The translations under genes were made by a program, and so were the position numbers. From NCBI RefSeq assembly GCF_027596085.1, contig NC_072460.1, positions 11,947,326 through 12,011,325 on the forward strand: 64,000 bases of DNA, written 5' to 3'. Under the pieces are notes generated by a model, which saw only the letters and a list, made by a program, of their open reading frames with translations, did not search any database and was not told where the DNA came from. Position 1 is the stretch's first letter. Each line of letters starts with the position of its first letter. Of this stretch, positions 15,001 through 27,842 are shown in pieces. The DNA comes from Anoplopoma fimbria (taxonomy: Eukaryota; Chordata; Actinopteri; Perciformes; Anoplopomatidae).

Positions 15001-15052
15001 CAAGTTATGAGCATGCTGGTTCAAGATCGAAGGCCTTCCCTGGGTTTCATTC
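12051..15052 (-). other. Probable slc16a4 3' UTR and downstream sequence
   Basis: This follows the slc16a4 stop codon on the minus strand. It contains minus-strand AATAAA signals, for example at about 12055-12060, but I cannot tell which is used. No other gene is recognised. The open frame at 14384-14800 (+) has no known match and no splice context. Confidence 0.35.
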
Positions 15053-18000
15053 CTACACAGCGCCGTTCTGCAGGCGGTCGGGGGTGAAGCAGCCGTTGGT
15101 CTTACAGCTGCTTTCTGCTCGATTGGTCCGGGTCACTTCGTTCCTGGCCTTCCAGCGCTGAGCCAGCGGCTCCATGAACAGAGAGACAGAGGAGAGCAGA
15201 TAGCAGAGTCCAGCCAGGTAAAAAGAACAGTCGTAAGTCTGAGTGTAGTCGTACAGAAAGCCTGCAAAAAACAAAAATAGGAACACTTTAAGAGTCTGTC
15301 TATTTATTGATTAATACACAGCATGTTTCATTAAAGCAACATAACTTCATAAATATATAATGTGGAGACAAGCTGAGGAAGCCTGTTGAAAGTGACGGTG
15401 TAGGTGTTTCATTCTGAATCTTATTTTTCAAAAGACATTTTTAAAACATGTTATCAATATTAATTTACCTGGACTTTCAATTGAAAAAGCACAAGAATGA
15501 GTTGGAATAAAATCCCTTTCACATGCAAATAGACTGTTATAGTTGTATTTCTTACATTTTTGTGCTTTTTTTTCTTGTATAAATATTGGAACAATGTTTT
15601 TTTTACAACCCTGAAATACCCTATAATAATATGTTGAGCAATTATTAATAACACTTTGTAAATTTATATAGGAGCCTGTAGCATTTTCCTTGTATGCAAG
15701 TCAAATTTGCAACTGTGTTTGTGCTGGAAAATTATACCACACATGGAGGGTAAGGACAATTTAAAATGTGTTAAACAAAGTTGATGCTTAAAAAGTCAGC
15801 AAAAATGAACCAAACTGAAACTCGTCTCTAGAGGGTCCATTTATCATTTTAAACGCCGTTTATGGAGTTATATTTTATATGAGAAAAGCGAGGAGAAATA
15901 GTATGTTTAAATTCATAAAAATGACATGGTATATTATGTCAAAAAAGAGTGTCAGAAAAAATTTCAAACTATAGAAAATAATAGAAATTACATAGTATGG
16001 TACATCAAAAGATATGTATAGTATGATATACCATAAAAATGTATGTCATAAAAAATGTAATTTAAGAACTCATAGTAAATTTTTGTTAAAAAAATAAACC
16101 TCATAGTACCAACAATGACAGACATTGGTAAATTGATGACATATGTTTGTTAAATGTTATACAATTCATTTCAGATAGTATTTATTTTCATAATGGATAT
16201 TTAACATTTTTAAAGTGAACCCTTTATGTTTCTAATTTGAATGGGCATGCGTGACTTGGGTGTAAACTATACTGAGCTCATGAACTCACTTTATGTGGTT
16301 TTATTGTTTTCTTTTTTAACGTTGGCATTTCAATTGACAGGATAAAAATCAGGTAGGAACACGTTTAATCTGCTGCTGAGACAGTTTATGGGCAGTTGCT
16401 AGTCTGGAATAAATGGATATGACAACAACATTGTCACAAGGAGATTGCCTTTTTCTGTTTTTTACTTGAACAGCAGGGATGGTAAACAGAGCCACATGCC
16501 ATTTCCATACAACCCTAAAGGGGGTCATTAGTCACATTTCGACCCCGAAATCTATATGCTCCTTTGAAGGGACTGCCCATCTCAGTTTACAGGGTCCATG
16601 TCAATAGGTTCAAGGGAACCCCCCAGTTTTAACTGGAGCCAAACGTTACCTACGGGCATGAAGAGTTTTTTTTCCCCGAAATACCCCATTTACTTGTTCA
16701 AAAACAAAAGTGGGTGAATATGTTGTGCAAGCATTAAGCAAGTTTTGTTTTTCTGTCTGACCTAGAAAAGGCGTAGTTCGTGAATCTGTTGTCACAGAAG
16801 ATCACTGCAACAAAAAACTGATTCCAGATTAGAAACGGCCCTCTAACACAAACAAAGACGATCTGCCTTCAGTTAAACAAAGGGACTCAAACGCTGCCAT
16901 AAACACAACACTGTTATTCTACTTGACTAGGCACTTCAGGCAAGATGACATTTGACCCAGTAACCCCTGTATGCATTTTTGTTAAAGCAACCCCAAAGTC
17001 CCAGTTTGCATTGAGGGGCTGCACTAACTATAGTTTTTTTTAATCCTGTGTGTTTCAGTTTTCACTTTCCATAATGACTGCAGGCACACACTTGGAGGCA
17101 CCGCTAGGAATTCAGAGCCCCAATGGAAGCATGTGGCTCAACACCCTCCCAAAAATATATGTTCATAAGAAAGGCTTATCCCCTTATCCCCTCACTCACT
17201 CACTCACTCACTCACTCACTCACTCACTCACTCACTCACTCACTCACTCACTCACTCACTCACTCACTCACTCACTCACTCACTCACTCACTCACAGTTT
17301 GAAACTCTTATGAACTGATGCACAAAAAGTATCAAGTACACACATCTACAAACCTTGCCTTGCCCTCTGTGTAAAAGATCACTTCAGGACAGTAACGTCA
17401 TGGCTGATTGTAAGTCGCTTTGGATAAAAGCGTCTGCTAAAATGACTGTATGTAATGCAATTTGTTTTGGGCGGCTGTGGCGACATCATGTGGAAAAGTA
17501 GGTTAGCACATGTCTGACGTAGGGCTGTCTATGACGTAATCCACTCACCTGCCAAAGGAGGTCCTGTCAGGCAACCCATGCAGTGTATATGTATGGGGGT
17601 TGTTACTGATTGTGTGCATGTGGACTGTAAAAAGTAGGTTAGCACATGTCTGACTTAGGGCTGTCTATGACGTAATCCACTCACCTGCCAAAGGAGGTCC
17701 TGTCAGGCAACCCAGGCCGACAAAGAACATTGAGAAGCCCATTGAGTTGTTGAGTTTCTCTGAACCAACGAGATCAACCTGCAGAGCAAAACAACAAATT
17801 TAATCTGAAGTTCTTCTTTGGCATGCATTTCAACACTATAAATCACATATCCTTCCTATTTCTACCATATTGTAACAGACATTTTTCAAAGCATACAACA
17901 ATCTGAAATGGCTGAATGCTTTGAGTTTCCTGGTACAACTATTCAACATGCTTGATTATCTGTCAAAAAAGTTGAAAATATCTGCAAGTTGATGCTGGAT

Positions 18001-21000
18001 GAAAACAAATATCGGCCTTCAGAAGAGGACAAACTCCATAAAAAACTAAAAAGTATGGTAAGCTTAGGGAAATGGTAGGAGTCTACATTTGACTTGTAAT
18101 AGATTGTATAAAACATGCATATGATTATAGCATTTGGAAGCTATTGGTTTATGCCGCTGCACTGTGTTATGCCGATGACACCCAGCTGGTCTTGTCATTT
18201 CCTCCCGGTGACACCCAAGTGGAGGCACGCATGCGTGCTTGGCTGACATCTCGAAGTGAATGGCGACACACCACCTGAAGCTCAACCTGGACAAAACCGA
18301 GCTACTGTTCCTCCCGGGGAAGGGTTGCCCGCACCGAGACCTGTCCATCACCATTGATGATGCCGTGGTGACGCCAACTCGGACTGTGAGGAATCTGGGT
18401 GTGACCCTGGACGACCAACTGTCGTTCTCAGCAAACATTGCATCGGTCACACGCTCCTGCAGATTCCTCCTCTACAACATCAGGAGGATTCGCCCCTTCC
18501 TCACTGAGGAGACGGCGCAGGTGCTCATCCAGGCTCTGGTCATCTCCCGCCTGGACTACTGCAACTCACTAGTTGCCGGAGCCCCGGCGTCGGCCATCAG
18601 ACCTCTGGAGCTTGTCCAGAAAGCTGCAGCACGTCTGGTGTTCAATCGCCCCAAGTTCTCCCACACAACTTCCCTTCTCCGTTCTCTACACTGGCTCCCT
18701 GTAAGAGCTCGCATCCAGTTTAAGACTCTGGTGCTAGCCTACAGGGCAGTGAAAGGAACAGCTCCTTCCTATCTCCAGGCCATGGTCAAGCCCTACACCC
18801 CCGCCCGACCACTTCGCTCTGCTGCCTCGGGGCGACTGGTTGCCCCGTCGCTCAGAGGTCCCTGCGGCCGATCGACCCGGTCACAGCTTTTTCTGTCCTG
18901 GCCCCTCAGTGGTGGAATGAACTCCCCACTGACGTCAGGACAGCAGAGTCGCTACCCATCTTTCGGCGCAGGCTGAAAACTCACCTCTTCATGAAGTACT
19001 ACCCTGAGCCTTCCTCGTAGCACTTATTGCATTCGTATTAGTTTGTTGCACTTATTGTATTCGTATCAGTTCGCTGCACTTATTGTATTCGTATTCGTTT
19101 ACTGCACTTATCCTATTCGTATTAGTTTGTAGCACTTATTGTATTCGTATTAGTCTGTTGCAATTATTGTTTTCGTAGTAATTTGCTTCTGCACTATACT
19201 TTTGCTCTGGTTTATGCTTTAAGATGCTTGTTTAAGAAAGGAGATGCACTTATGACTTCTGGTGACTAGTAGTTCTCTTGAATACCTATGTTGAATACAC
19301 TTCCTGTAAGTCGCTTTGGATAAAAGCGTCTGCTAAATGACTGTAATGTAATGTAATGTATTGGTTCTGGCACATGAGATGGCAGCAGCATATTTCAGGA
19401 GATGTAAAAACATCTTTGTCAGGACCTGGTTCTTCCATTCTCATTCAGGAAAATAGAACTGATCGCACATTTCAACATATAAGCCCAGAGGCATGTCCTG
19501 GCCTTTGAGGCCACGCTTTCGGCAAGTGAAATCACACCACATACGTCCTCACGTTTCTGTTCTTACGTGTGATATGACCTGACGATACTGGATACTCCCT
19601 GACTTAATATGTTGTTCCACCCATTTAGGCAGTTGAAAACGGTCTGCTTCAAGGATGCTTTTTCATCTCAGTGCGTGACACAATGACGTAATGAAGCCAC
19701 AATTCATTGTACAAAAGTCTCAACACACAAATACAGTTATTGTGATTTAAACAGATTAGAGGGTGTGATTACTGTAGGGGTCTTTTCTTGGTAAATTAAC
19801 TAAACACTGATAATATGGTGAGACTGATGCCGGTGGGATTCTGTGAAAAGTCAGAAGATATTGAGAGAGCACACTGTGGCACTTTTATTTAATTGTCTTC
19901 ACTGACCTATATTGATTTTCTAAGAGACAGTTTTCATTTGAAATTTGTTCAGAATCACTTTCTATCTGCTCTGCAGTGCCCTGTAACATGACTGTATTTC
20001 TTTCTGTAAAAGAATTGACACCAAGTGCCTAGTTAAGACATGTCTTAGACCTTTACATTTGAATGAAGGTTAGGTAACAGTTTATTTTATGGGTGTGTAA
20101 CTTTGTAATAATTTACTATCAAGTTCCCTTAAATCATTTTGTAAATTTGAACTTCTATATGGAAAAAAGTCCTTAGCTATTTGAGATAAGTTGTGTTGAG
20201 TTCATAAGCAGTTAATGATTTCTAGAGCAATTTCCTTTAAAGAGCTGTTCCATTTATACTCAACACGCTGAATCAGTCCACCACTTTGGTCAAGACTCAG
20301 ATATCTCAAAAACTATTTAATGGATTTCCCTGAAATTTTGTAGACATATTCATGGTCCCCGGATGATGAACTGCACTGACATTGGGGATCCACTGTCTTT
20401 TTCTCTAGTACCACCAGCAGGTTGAAGTTCTCACTTGTTCCATGTCTCTACATCTACTTGATAGATTGACACAACATTTTGTACAGAAATTCATGTAATC
20501 TAGCGCCATCACCTATCAAAATTTGTATTAATCCAAAACTTTGTTTTGTGACCAAATACTTTCAAAACCATTCCCATGAGCCTCAGCTTTACTTTGTTTT
20601 TGGTGCTAAATAGCAAATGTTAGCATGCTAACACAATTAAGTTAGTTAGTGAACATGGTAAACACCTGCTTAGTATCAGCATATTAGAACATTGTGTAGT
20701 CATTGTGACCGTATTACCATGCAGATGTTATCTTAGCTCAAAGCACCACTGTGACTAAGTACAGCCTCACAGATGAAATGAGCTTTTCTTGTCTGTCTGA
20801 TATTTTAGTGTCAGTGAGTGTGCAGTGCTAAGGTCAGAGGAGAGGCGCAGACGGGTAGGAGGTTCCTTCAAATAAGGCAGCACAGAGTTGTTGGTATTTT
20901 GGTGGAATGTCTCTTAGACGTTTGGCTGAGAATAGACGCCTCAGAACCACATCTGTTTCTGCCGGTATGTCAATCATCTGCCAATCGGTTGATTTTATCA

Positions 21001-24000
21001 ATGACAGCAATCACAGTAATGCTAAAAATGTCATCCTTTGGCTTGGCCATTAAAACTGAGCCCTTAGTCTTGTTTATTCATTATCCATCCAACAATAATC
21101 TGTAATATATTCCAATTATTTTCAAGTGAATGACGTACAAAAAACAATGGGACCTCTGAAGTAAAGCGTAAAGAGTACAAATGCATAGCATGCATGTTCA
21201 AATAGGGTGGTTTCCTTACTAGAACGGGCAGGAGCAGAGCCATGTATCCACCGCAGAAGATGGCAAAGAAGATAGCGTAAAACATCAGCAGGATGTAGGA
21301 GGTTGCCAGGGGAGCGAGCAGGTTGACCAGGCCGCAGAGGATCAGGTAGGCCTTGTGGTAGTGGTATTTATGGAACAGGTTCCTGTCTGTCAACCAGCCC
21401 GAGGCCAGCTGGGCAATGGTCTCTGTGATACCTGAAAAGAAGGCAAAAAGGTGAAGGTAAAAACTGTACGAAGTCTTGGGGGTGAGAGCAAAAGGGTGAA
21501 AAAAAGTGAAAAGGAGAAATCAGTAAAACTGTCAGCTTACCTTTTTGTCTTAGGCTTTGATTGTCTTATTGTTTGTTTTTAAAAGTATGTACTTCTTAGA
21601 AATGATTATTGATAAAGAGTGGATTATCCTGGTTAAATAAGGTAAAGTAAGATATTCCTCACTGTTTCTTTAAGGAAGGAGTGAGAGAAGAGAGGCAGAC
21701 TGGGGAATGCATACAATAAAATATTCAGGTATCAGCTGCTCTTTGGGAATAGAGTTTTTGATGGAATCCAAAAAAACAGAGCATCAGTGCTCTCTTCTAC
21801 TCTGGACAAAAATGTCTTCAATGATCAGGGTCATAATCAGCTTCACATTTAACATTTAGAAAACAGATCCAGTCTACAGCCACAGATGTCCAGGTACCAG
21901 AGTAATTATCTGAATAAGGCAGACTGATTATTAAACCCTAGGAATAATCTACTACTGCAACAGAAATGTTCAGAGACTTTGTTTAAAATTAGTTGCATGA
22001 GTCCGTTCACCCAAATGTGAAAGAAATAGAAAAAGCACAACTCTAAATGGTATCCTTCCATGCAGATACTTTGGTCCAGGCTGAAATATCACAGCTGTTG
22101 GATGAATTGCCATGAAATATTGTAAGAACAGTCATGGTTCCCAGATGCTGAATCCTGATTACTTTGGTGAATGCTGGCTTTTCTTCTAGCGCCACCATCA
22201 GGTACATATTTCTGTTTTTTAAGTGAAATATCTTGACAGCTATTGGATGGATTACCATGAAATTGTATTCATGCAAAGTTCAAGTGCAGTTAAGGTAATG
22301 AGGGCACCTACCAAAAGTGACATGCAGGGACTTGTGAGCATTTCCTCACAAGTCCTCAAAAATGTGTTTGTAGGTGTGTTTGTAGGTGTGTTTGTGAGGG
22401 TGGGGCAGACACTCAAAGAATGATGCTCTGCAGGAAAACTACACAGGTCTGCATTAATAACAAGCGTGACATCCAGACAAATCTATTGCCAGTCTTAGTT
22501 GTTCCTGTTCTCTGAAATTAGAATGTTTTCACAATCAGTGGGTGGCAACATATCCATCTGCCAGCAGCTGTATTACACTGGCAACACCCAGGCAAACTAC
22601 TCATTATGCACTCCGTCCCATCTGATTGATTGTTTGCTCCACTCGGGTATGATGACTTGGCAGATATGTGCTGTTCTCTGCTGAGGTCAACTGGAACGCG
22701 ATAGGCAGTGCGGAAACTGCAGTAGTGTATTGACCGCCGCAGGAATAGCTACAAGCAGGCAGCGCTGAGCCACTGATCAATGAAACAAACTGGTTTAATG
22801 CAGATCACAGTTACCCATCCTTTTCTCAGCCTCTGCACCACAACTGCACAGGCTGCAGACACTGAAACTCAAGTTTGGAACAGATGAAAATTCGGTTGAA
22901 TACGGATGAGTTTGCATACAGTATGTGTTACCAACAAAAGTATGCAGATTTATCTGTCTTGTAAATAAAGGTTAAATTAATCTACATAAAGCCACAAGTG
23001 GATCTAATTAATGATGATCAGCTACATCCTCACTCTTCAGGACTTTGATTGAAGTTCACATGAATAAAAAACTACTACCACTACTTTCCTTACATAACGG
23101 ACTCTAGAGCATTTCTCTCTTCCGAGGTTAGAAAGATGACATGAGGCAGCTGTGCTGTGTTTATGTGTCCTGCTCTAGTGACCCCACAGTGTCCCGGGGT
23201 GTCCCTGCTTGCACACAGACAAATTGTGAGTTTGTTTGTGTGTTTTAGCCTCAGCAGGTTGGTTCAGGCCTGCAGCTGTTCTTGTTCAAACTCGGTACAC
23301 TGCAGTTTAAATTTGGCCTCTCCAAGTAGCACCTTAAGCTAACTGCATCAGGGAAATTATTAGTTCTCCTCGTAGTGATGAAATGTATAGAGGTGTATCC
23401 TTTATGCATGCTTCTGGGCATTAACTGAGCGTCAAGAGGTTACAAGGCATGGAGATGTGCCATTCCCTTTGCTTCAAAGAGGGACATTTTGTCACTAGAT
23501 TAAAGCAAAGTGGCTATAAAAGACATGTTGGTTTTCCCAGCTTCTCTGAGGTGGAAGTTGGCTGGTCTTGCCTCCTCTTTTGTACGTATTCAGCCTCAGT
23601 GCTCCTCTGCAAAGTATAAGCCACTTTAGGACTGGACTCTGGGAGCCCCTCTTGTCGTCACGCCAACAACTTTACTCAGTTAGGTGTTGCTTAGCAACTC
23701 CAGTTAGCTCCAGTGTTGGTGGCTGAGGGTTGACGAACAGACTGACCCGGACGACAGTGGCCTCCCTCCCTCAGCCGAGTCAATGGGCCTCTATGACAAG
23801 CGCTAGTTCGGGGAAAGAGGGACAGCAGGACACTGGGATGGTGGCTTTGTGGTGTTGGTGGCACCCGGTCTCTCTAGCTCTGTCTCTCTTTCAGTGCACA
23901 TGACCAGAGAATGAGACAGAACAAACGTGGCTGAATCAAAAGAATCGGTCAGTCTTGCCGCTCGCTGGCACTGATCGCTGGCGTGAAGCTCAGAAGTGAC

Positions 24001-27000
24001 CCCATAGACCATCAGGGTAAACTCAGACATCTATGTCCTCTGGTTTTTGTCACAGAAACAATGTAGAGGTTGGTTTAAGAGCCCATAATGCCTATTTGTC
24101 ACTTAATCTAGTGAATCTTGTCTAATTTTATCCAGCGGAGTTATTTGACACCCATCTTAGTTTTGGTTCAATCCTCAGCAGTGGTTGTATCCAGCTGCAG
24201 CAATGCCGACAAAAGGAAACACTGCATATTCACAGGCCATCTGCATACCCTACAACAAATTACTTTGTTTTTTAGGGACACCAAAACAGTCCTTAAGCTA
24301 TTCTAAACCATCTTCCAAAAAAGCAGAGGCATTGATGGATAATTCAAACCATTCGATTCACACTAAAGAGATGTGAAGTAAAAAATTTATGAACTTTTTG
24401 TGTTACTATGACAATAACGTCCCTCACAGCATCTCCCTTCATTACATCATAAAGGAAGTGATAATTGATGTGTTATATATTAATAATTAATTAATTCTTT
24501 TTTTTAAACTAAAAAGCACCTTTCATCAAAGGAAATACTATCTGCAGCTCCCTTTAGCTCACCCTGTAGAGACACTTGCAGCCCTTTGCTGGGTGTCATC
24601 CCCTCTTTCTCCCACTTTCCTGTCATTCTCCAGCTGCACAATAAAGGCAATAAAAAGCCCTAAAAGATTATGTAAAAAAAAATGAAATTATCTCTGTTCT
24701 GCTGAGGACTGATAACCCATGGATAGATTACAAAACCGAAGCTTGTAATTCATAAACGCATGACCCCGTCTGGAGTATTTCAATTATTCACAAAGCCTGA
24801 CGAAGCACTCTTCAAGAATTACACGCACATGTGGTTGGTGGTCAAAATGTTAATGCTGCTTTCTGTAAATAATGGAGTGGCCTCATCAATGGCATACTGC
24901 TGAACCCACCCACCCTGGCCAGTGGACCAAAGTTCAGCTTTTATGTAAGCACATTCATTACATAAGACTGCAGAGTCTGAGCAGCTCACAAATAATTAAT
25001 GCCTTAAAGTTGACTGAGGACTTCTTTTGCATCGCTTCTTAAACCGAGTTTTAAAGAAACCTGGATCTCCCTTTTCAAAGTCACTGTGAAATCCTGGCTG
25101 GAAGCCACATTCAAAGACAAACGGCAGCATACAATGTCTATTCAATCAGGAGTCTGTAAGATTAATAAAGAACATCCACATTAAAGACACAATCAATGCA
25201 AACTGGTGTAAAATCCTTAAGAGGCCCATTTCTGCAACACCTTTTATGATGAGAATGGTTTCATTGATAAAATTCAAACTTTATAACAATGAAAGTGCAT
25301 CTAAATAGAAAAGTATGACAACGCTTCTATGCAAGAGGTAAAGTTGTGCTTGTTCTCAAACTCAATTTATAGAAACAATCATCATCGTTTAATTGTCAAA
25401 ATCAATAAAATTTGGATGATTAAAGAGTCTCATCTAATGATCAGATTGTTTGCATAATTAGCTAAATTGTTCTATGTTTTGGGAATTGGCTTGGTTCCAC
25501 TTTACTGAAGATTTGACGTGATCCAACATATAAATTAGTTAGCTTTAGAGTTCCTGGTTGGAGGATTTTCTTCCCTTTGCACAGAGCCAAGATAGCTGTC
25601 TCCCCCTTTTTTCAGTCTTTACACTAAGCTATGCTAGCTGGCTGCAGCTAAATTTACTGTGCAGACATGTGACTGGTATCAAACATGTCATCTAACTTTT
25701 ATCACAAAAAGACAATAGTCCCAACACATCAAACTATTTCTTTAGGATGGATCTTAAAACATAGTAAAACATATTGACCAATGGATGCCTCACCTGCCAC
25801 AGAGATGATGAATGACGCATCCATGGCATCGATGCCCAGGGTTCTGGCTCGAGCGGACAGGTGGAAATAGGGGATGAAGTAGGCCAGCTGGCTGAAGACC
25901 AAGGACCAAGTGTATATACAAAAGAATGGGTCCTTAAGAAGGGAGAAATCCAGTACTTTGGTATTTTTGTCGGTCACCTCACTCGGTGTGCTCGCATGCG
26001 AGGGAAGTCCAACAATGCTGGACCCATTCAGGCTGCCCTTGAGCCCAGCAGAGCTGTCTGGAGTTGTGGGTTTACACTGACCCAAGTCATGGTGGGGCTC
26101 TTGGCCATTCACACCATTGAGGACCAGTCTGGTCAGTTCATGGTTCACTGACTGGTCCTGGTGTCCCTGAGTACATTGGCCCCCGAGGTTCTCAGTGTGA
26201 GAAGGAGGAGGAGGAGGAGGGGATGGGAATGAGTCTGCTTTGGAGATGCCATTGGATAAGGGAGAGGAGCCATTCAAGCAGCTCTTATTGTATTCCTTCT
26301 CCGAGGAGCTCTTAAGGGATACAGCAGGGCTCTTTTGAATAGGAGAAGAGGTAAGGTTTGAAACTGGAGGCTTCACATTGATTGGTCGCAGGAGCATCCC
26401 AGTGGCCACCAGATTCAGCATGAGACCGCCAAGAATCAGCATTGCACCTGTGGGGGACAACGAGACCTTGTATATGCTGTATTTCTACCTACACAAAAAA
26501 GGAAATACACCTGAAGACTTATTCAAAGACATTATACAGTGTGCAGCACTCATTAACAGATTGCTCCTACATACCTTGCCAAGCATAGTGGTCCACGAGC
26601 AACTGAGTGAATGGAGCGAGGGCAAAGGTTAAACCCATCCCAGAACGTGCAATCGCATACGCTGTTGCTAACCTCCTTCGGAAGTACAGCGCTGTGACGA
26701 CTGAGAAGGATTGGTAAAGTAGTGCAAAACCAATTCCTATGAAGAATGAATGAATTTTTATCAGACACTGTGTCTTCAACAGGAATGTGGTCAGGCAAGA
26801 GAAATAATTCATCTTGATAGATAGGAAGAGTTGTCCTTGTGCAGAGGATGCTTTGGGTTAGCATTTTGGCATGCCACAAATTTCTACTCACCAACTATCA
26901 CTCCCATGCTGATGTAGAGGAACACTGCACTGTTGGCGAAAATACTGATGAGGAAGCCTCCACTAACCAGCAACGCCCCAACGATGGCGGTCACCCTGGT

Positions 27001-27842
27001 TCCTAGCTTGGCACAGGCCACAGAGGCAATGGGCGCTGGAGAAGAAGCACAAAGACATAGAATCATTCTTTAATTTTCTGCTGTCTATGTGTAAATATGC
27101 AGAGGAAAAGTAGCTTCAAACGTTAAAATACCATTGTCTTTATATTCAGTCTTTAAACTCAATACAGGGCTGTGTAGGTGACGCAGAGAGAGTCAGCTTC
27201 ATTCTGATACAAACCTCCAGACAGACGCAGACTGGACATGATGGAACCGATCCAGCTGATACTTTCTGATGAGCCTCCAAACTCATCTTGGAATGCCACA
27301 AAGAAGATGCCAAAACTCTTAAGTGTTCCCATCACTAGGACGTTAACCTGCACACAAACAAACATTCACGCAAATAGGGGAGGGAGATGAGATCAGTACA
27401 AACAAAGAGTGCAAGTGAGGTAACACATAAATTTTTGTCAGGCTTAGTTTGTCTTCTTGTTACAGAATATGCTCTGTAAAACACACATATGGAGACTCTT
27501 AAATCAACAATTATTGAGTGAGATGTATTTTTAGTCTTTTTGCTGCCACCATCCAATTTGGAACTTATTGAAAAAAAGACAGAAAACCACATCATTGCCA
27601 CACAATACCCCTGGATTTGAGTACAGTGTTTGGGAGCGCTAAAAACTTGTTGGTCAACAGTGTTGGGCTGAATATTTGCATGTTTGAGAAATGCGAGATC
27701 ATAAACAACTGAGGTGGACACATACCAAGAAGCAATGCAGCACCACCATCCAGCCCCAACCTCCATCTGGAGGATCCTCATAATGGATCTCTTTTTCCTT
27801 CTCCTTCTTTGAGGCCATGGCATCCTTCCTGAACAGGTTCAT
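15053..27842 (-). CDS. slc16a4: Monocarboxylate transporter family member 4 (MCT5)
   Basis: A plasma-membrane transporter of the MCT (SLC16) family; the substrate of this member is poorly defined. Coding exons, 5' to 3': 27726-27842, 27215-27347, 26892-27035, 26575-26736, 25794-26447, 21220-21431, 17685-17778, 15053-15261. All junctions are GT-AG and phases match, giving 574 residues. The first exon carries the MCT signature PPDGGWGW before TM1. [40 protein letters not shown] and FLYDYTQTY identify SLC16A4 rather than other MCTs. The large fifth coding exon encodes TM5-6, a cytoplasmic loop of about 148 residues rich in Ser, Asn, Gly and Pro (with a run of six prolines), and TM7-8. The first coding exon starts 16 bases after its acceptor, so at least one untranslated exon lies upstream. 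Neighbour rbm15 supports orthology. Confidence 0.95.
15860..16130. repeat. Degenerate AT-rich motif repeat (small field)
   Basis: In the last slc16a4 intron the phrases CATAGTAT, GTCATAAAAA and ATAGTATGATATACCATAAAAA recur imperfectly. The same vocabulary fills the much larger field at 43.7-46.0 kb, so both belong to one degenerate repeat family. I do not recognise a named element. Confidence 0.5.
17189..17296. repeat. (TCAC)n microsatellite
   Basis: About 27 uninterrupted copies of the tetranucleotide CTCA lie in the last slc16a4 intron. The open frame across it reads only Thr-His-Ser-Leu repeats and is not a gene. Confidence 0.97.
17404..17460 (+). mobile_element. L2-type LINE 3' tail fragment
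   Basis: It contains GTAAGTCGCTTTGG followed by ATAAAAGCGTCTGCTAAAAT, the conserved 3' end of fish L2-like LINEs, which is also seen at about 19310-19365 (+) and 40887-40955 (-). Only the extreme 3' end is present. Confidence 0.8.
17495..17714. repeat. Local direct duplication containing a slc16a4 exon end
   Basis: Positions 17495-17578 are repeated at 17631-17714 (offset 136) with one visible mismatch. The second copy contains the last 29 bases of the 17685-17778 coding exon plus its splice donor. The first copy therefore carries an extra copy of the exon end and donor, without the rest of the exon, downstream in the intron on the minus strand. Confidence 0.9.
18155..19365 (+). pseudogene. 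5'-truncated L2-type LINE: reverse transcriptase C-terminal part and 3' tail
   Basis: Reading begins at the reverse transcriptase YADDTQL catalytic box (about 18170) and continues through [39 protein letters not shown] and LHWLPV, the typical C-terminal part of L2/CR1-group LINE proteins. At least two frameshifts break it: one after the YADD segment near 18250-18265 and one near 18890-18900. It ends with a 28-bp tandem repeat and the conserved LINE tail, followed by TGTAA repeats. The copy is dead on arrival and lies in a slc16a4 intron in the opposite orientation to the gene. Confidence 0.92.
19020..19187 (+). repeat. 28-bp minisatellite in the L2 3' UTR
   Basis: Six units starting at 19020, 19048, 19076, 19104, 19132 and 19160, exactly 28 bases apart, each close to GCACTTATTGTATTCGTATT plus AGTTTGTT. 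The related L2 copy at 40.9-41.4 kb has only about two units, so the array has expanded here. Confidence 0.92.
20270..20780 (+). repeat. Dispersed teleost repeat
   Basis: Phrases such as TCTCAAAAACTATTTAATGG, TGAAATTTTGTAGACATATT, TAGTACCACCAGCAGGTTG, GTTAGCATGCTAACAC and AGCACCACTGTGACTAAGTA belong to a long family that I know to be scattered through percomorph genomes. It has no coding capacity. A related piece lies at 22060-22290. Confidence 0.6.
22060..22290 (+). repeat. Second copy of the dispersed teleost repeat (partial)
   Basis: It shares with the 20270-20780 copy the order: CTGTTGGATGAATTGCCATG, TCATGGTTCCC, CTAGCGCCACCATCAGG, and again ATTGGATGGATTACCATGAA. The two half-copies within it point to an internally duplicated family. 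Confidence 0.55.
22291..25793 (-). other. slc16a4 intron, mostly unique sequence
   Basis: Intron between coding exons 5 and 6. Apart from a SINE-like tail at 24545-24690 I find no gene or named element. Open frames in this stretch are short and unsupported. Confidence 0.6.
24545..24690 (+). mobile_element. SINE-like repeat tail
   Basis: CTCACCCTGTAGAGACACTTG, TGTCATCCCCTCTTTCTCCC and CAATAAAGGCAATAAAAAGCCC followed by an A-rich end look like the 3' half of a common fish SINE-like element. The family assignment comes from recalled resemblance only. Confidence 0.45.

Larger units (their letters stand above)
17779..21219 (-). other. slc16a4 intron with repeats
   Basis: Intron between coding exons 6 and 7. 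It holds an L2 LINE fragment (18155-19365) and a dispersed teleost repeat (about 20270-20780), described separately. The rest shows no gene. Confidence 0.7.

Noticed and set aside
17050..17313. Frame ending in a Thr-His-Ser-Leu repeat
   Set aside because: Produced by the (TCAC)n microsatellite.
19020..19187. 28-bp regular repeats considered as a CRISPR-like array
   Set aside because: Units are directly adjacent without spacers, in a LINE 3' UTR in a vertebrate genome.
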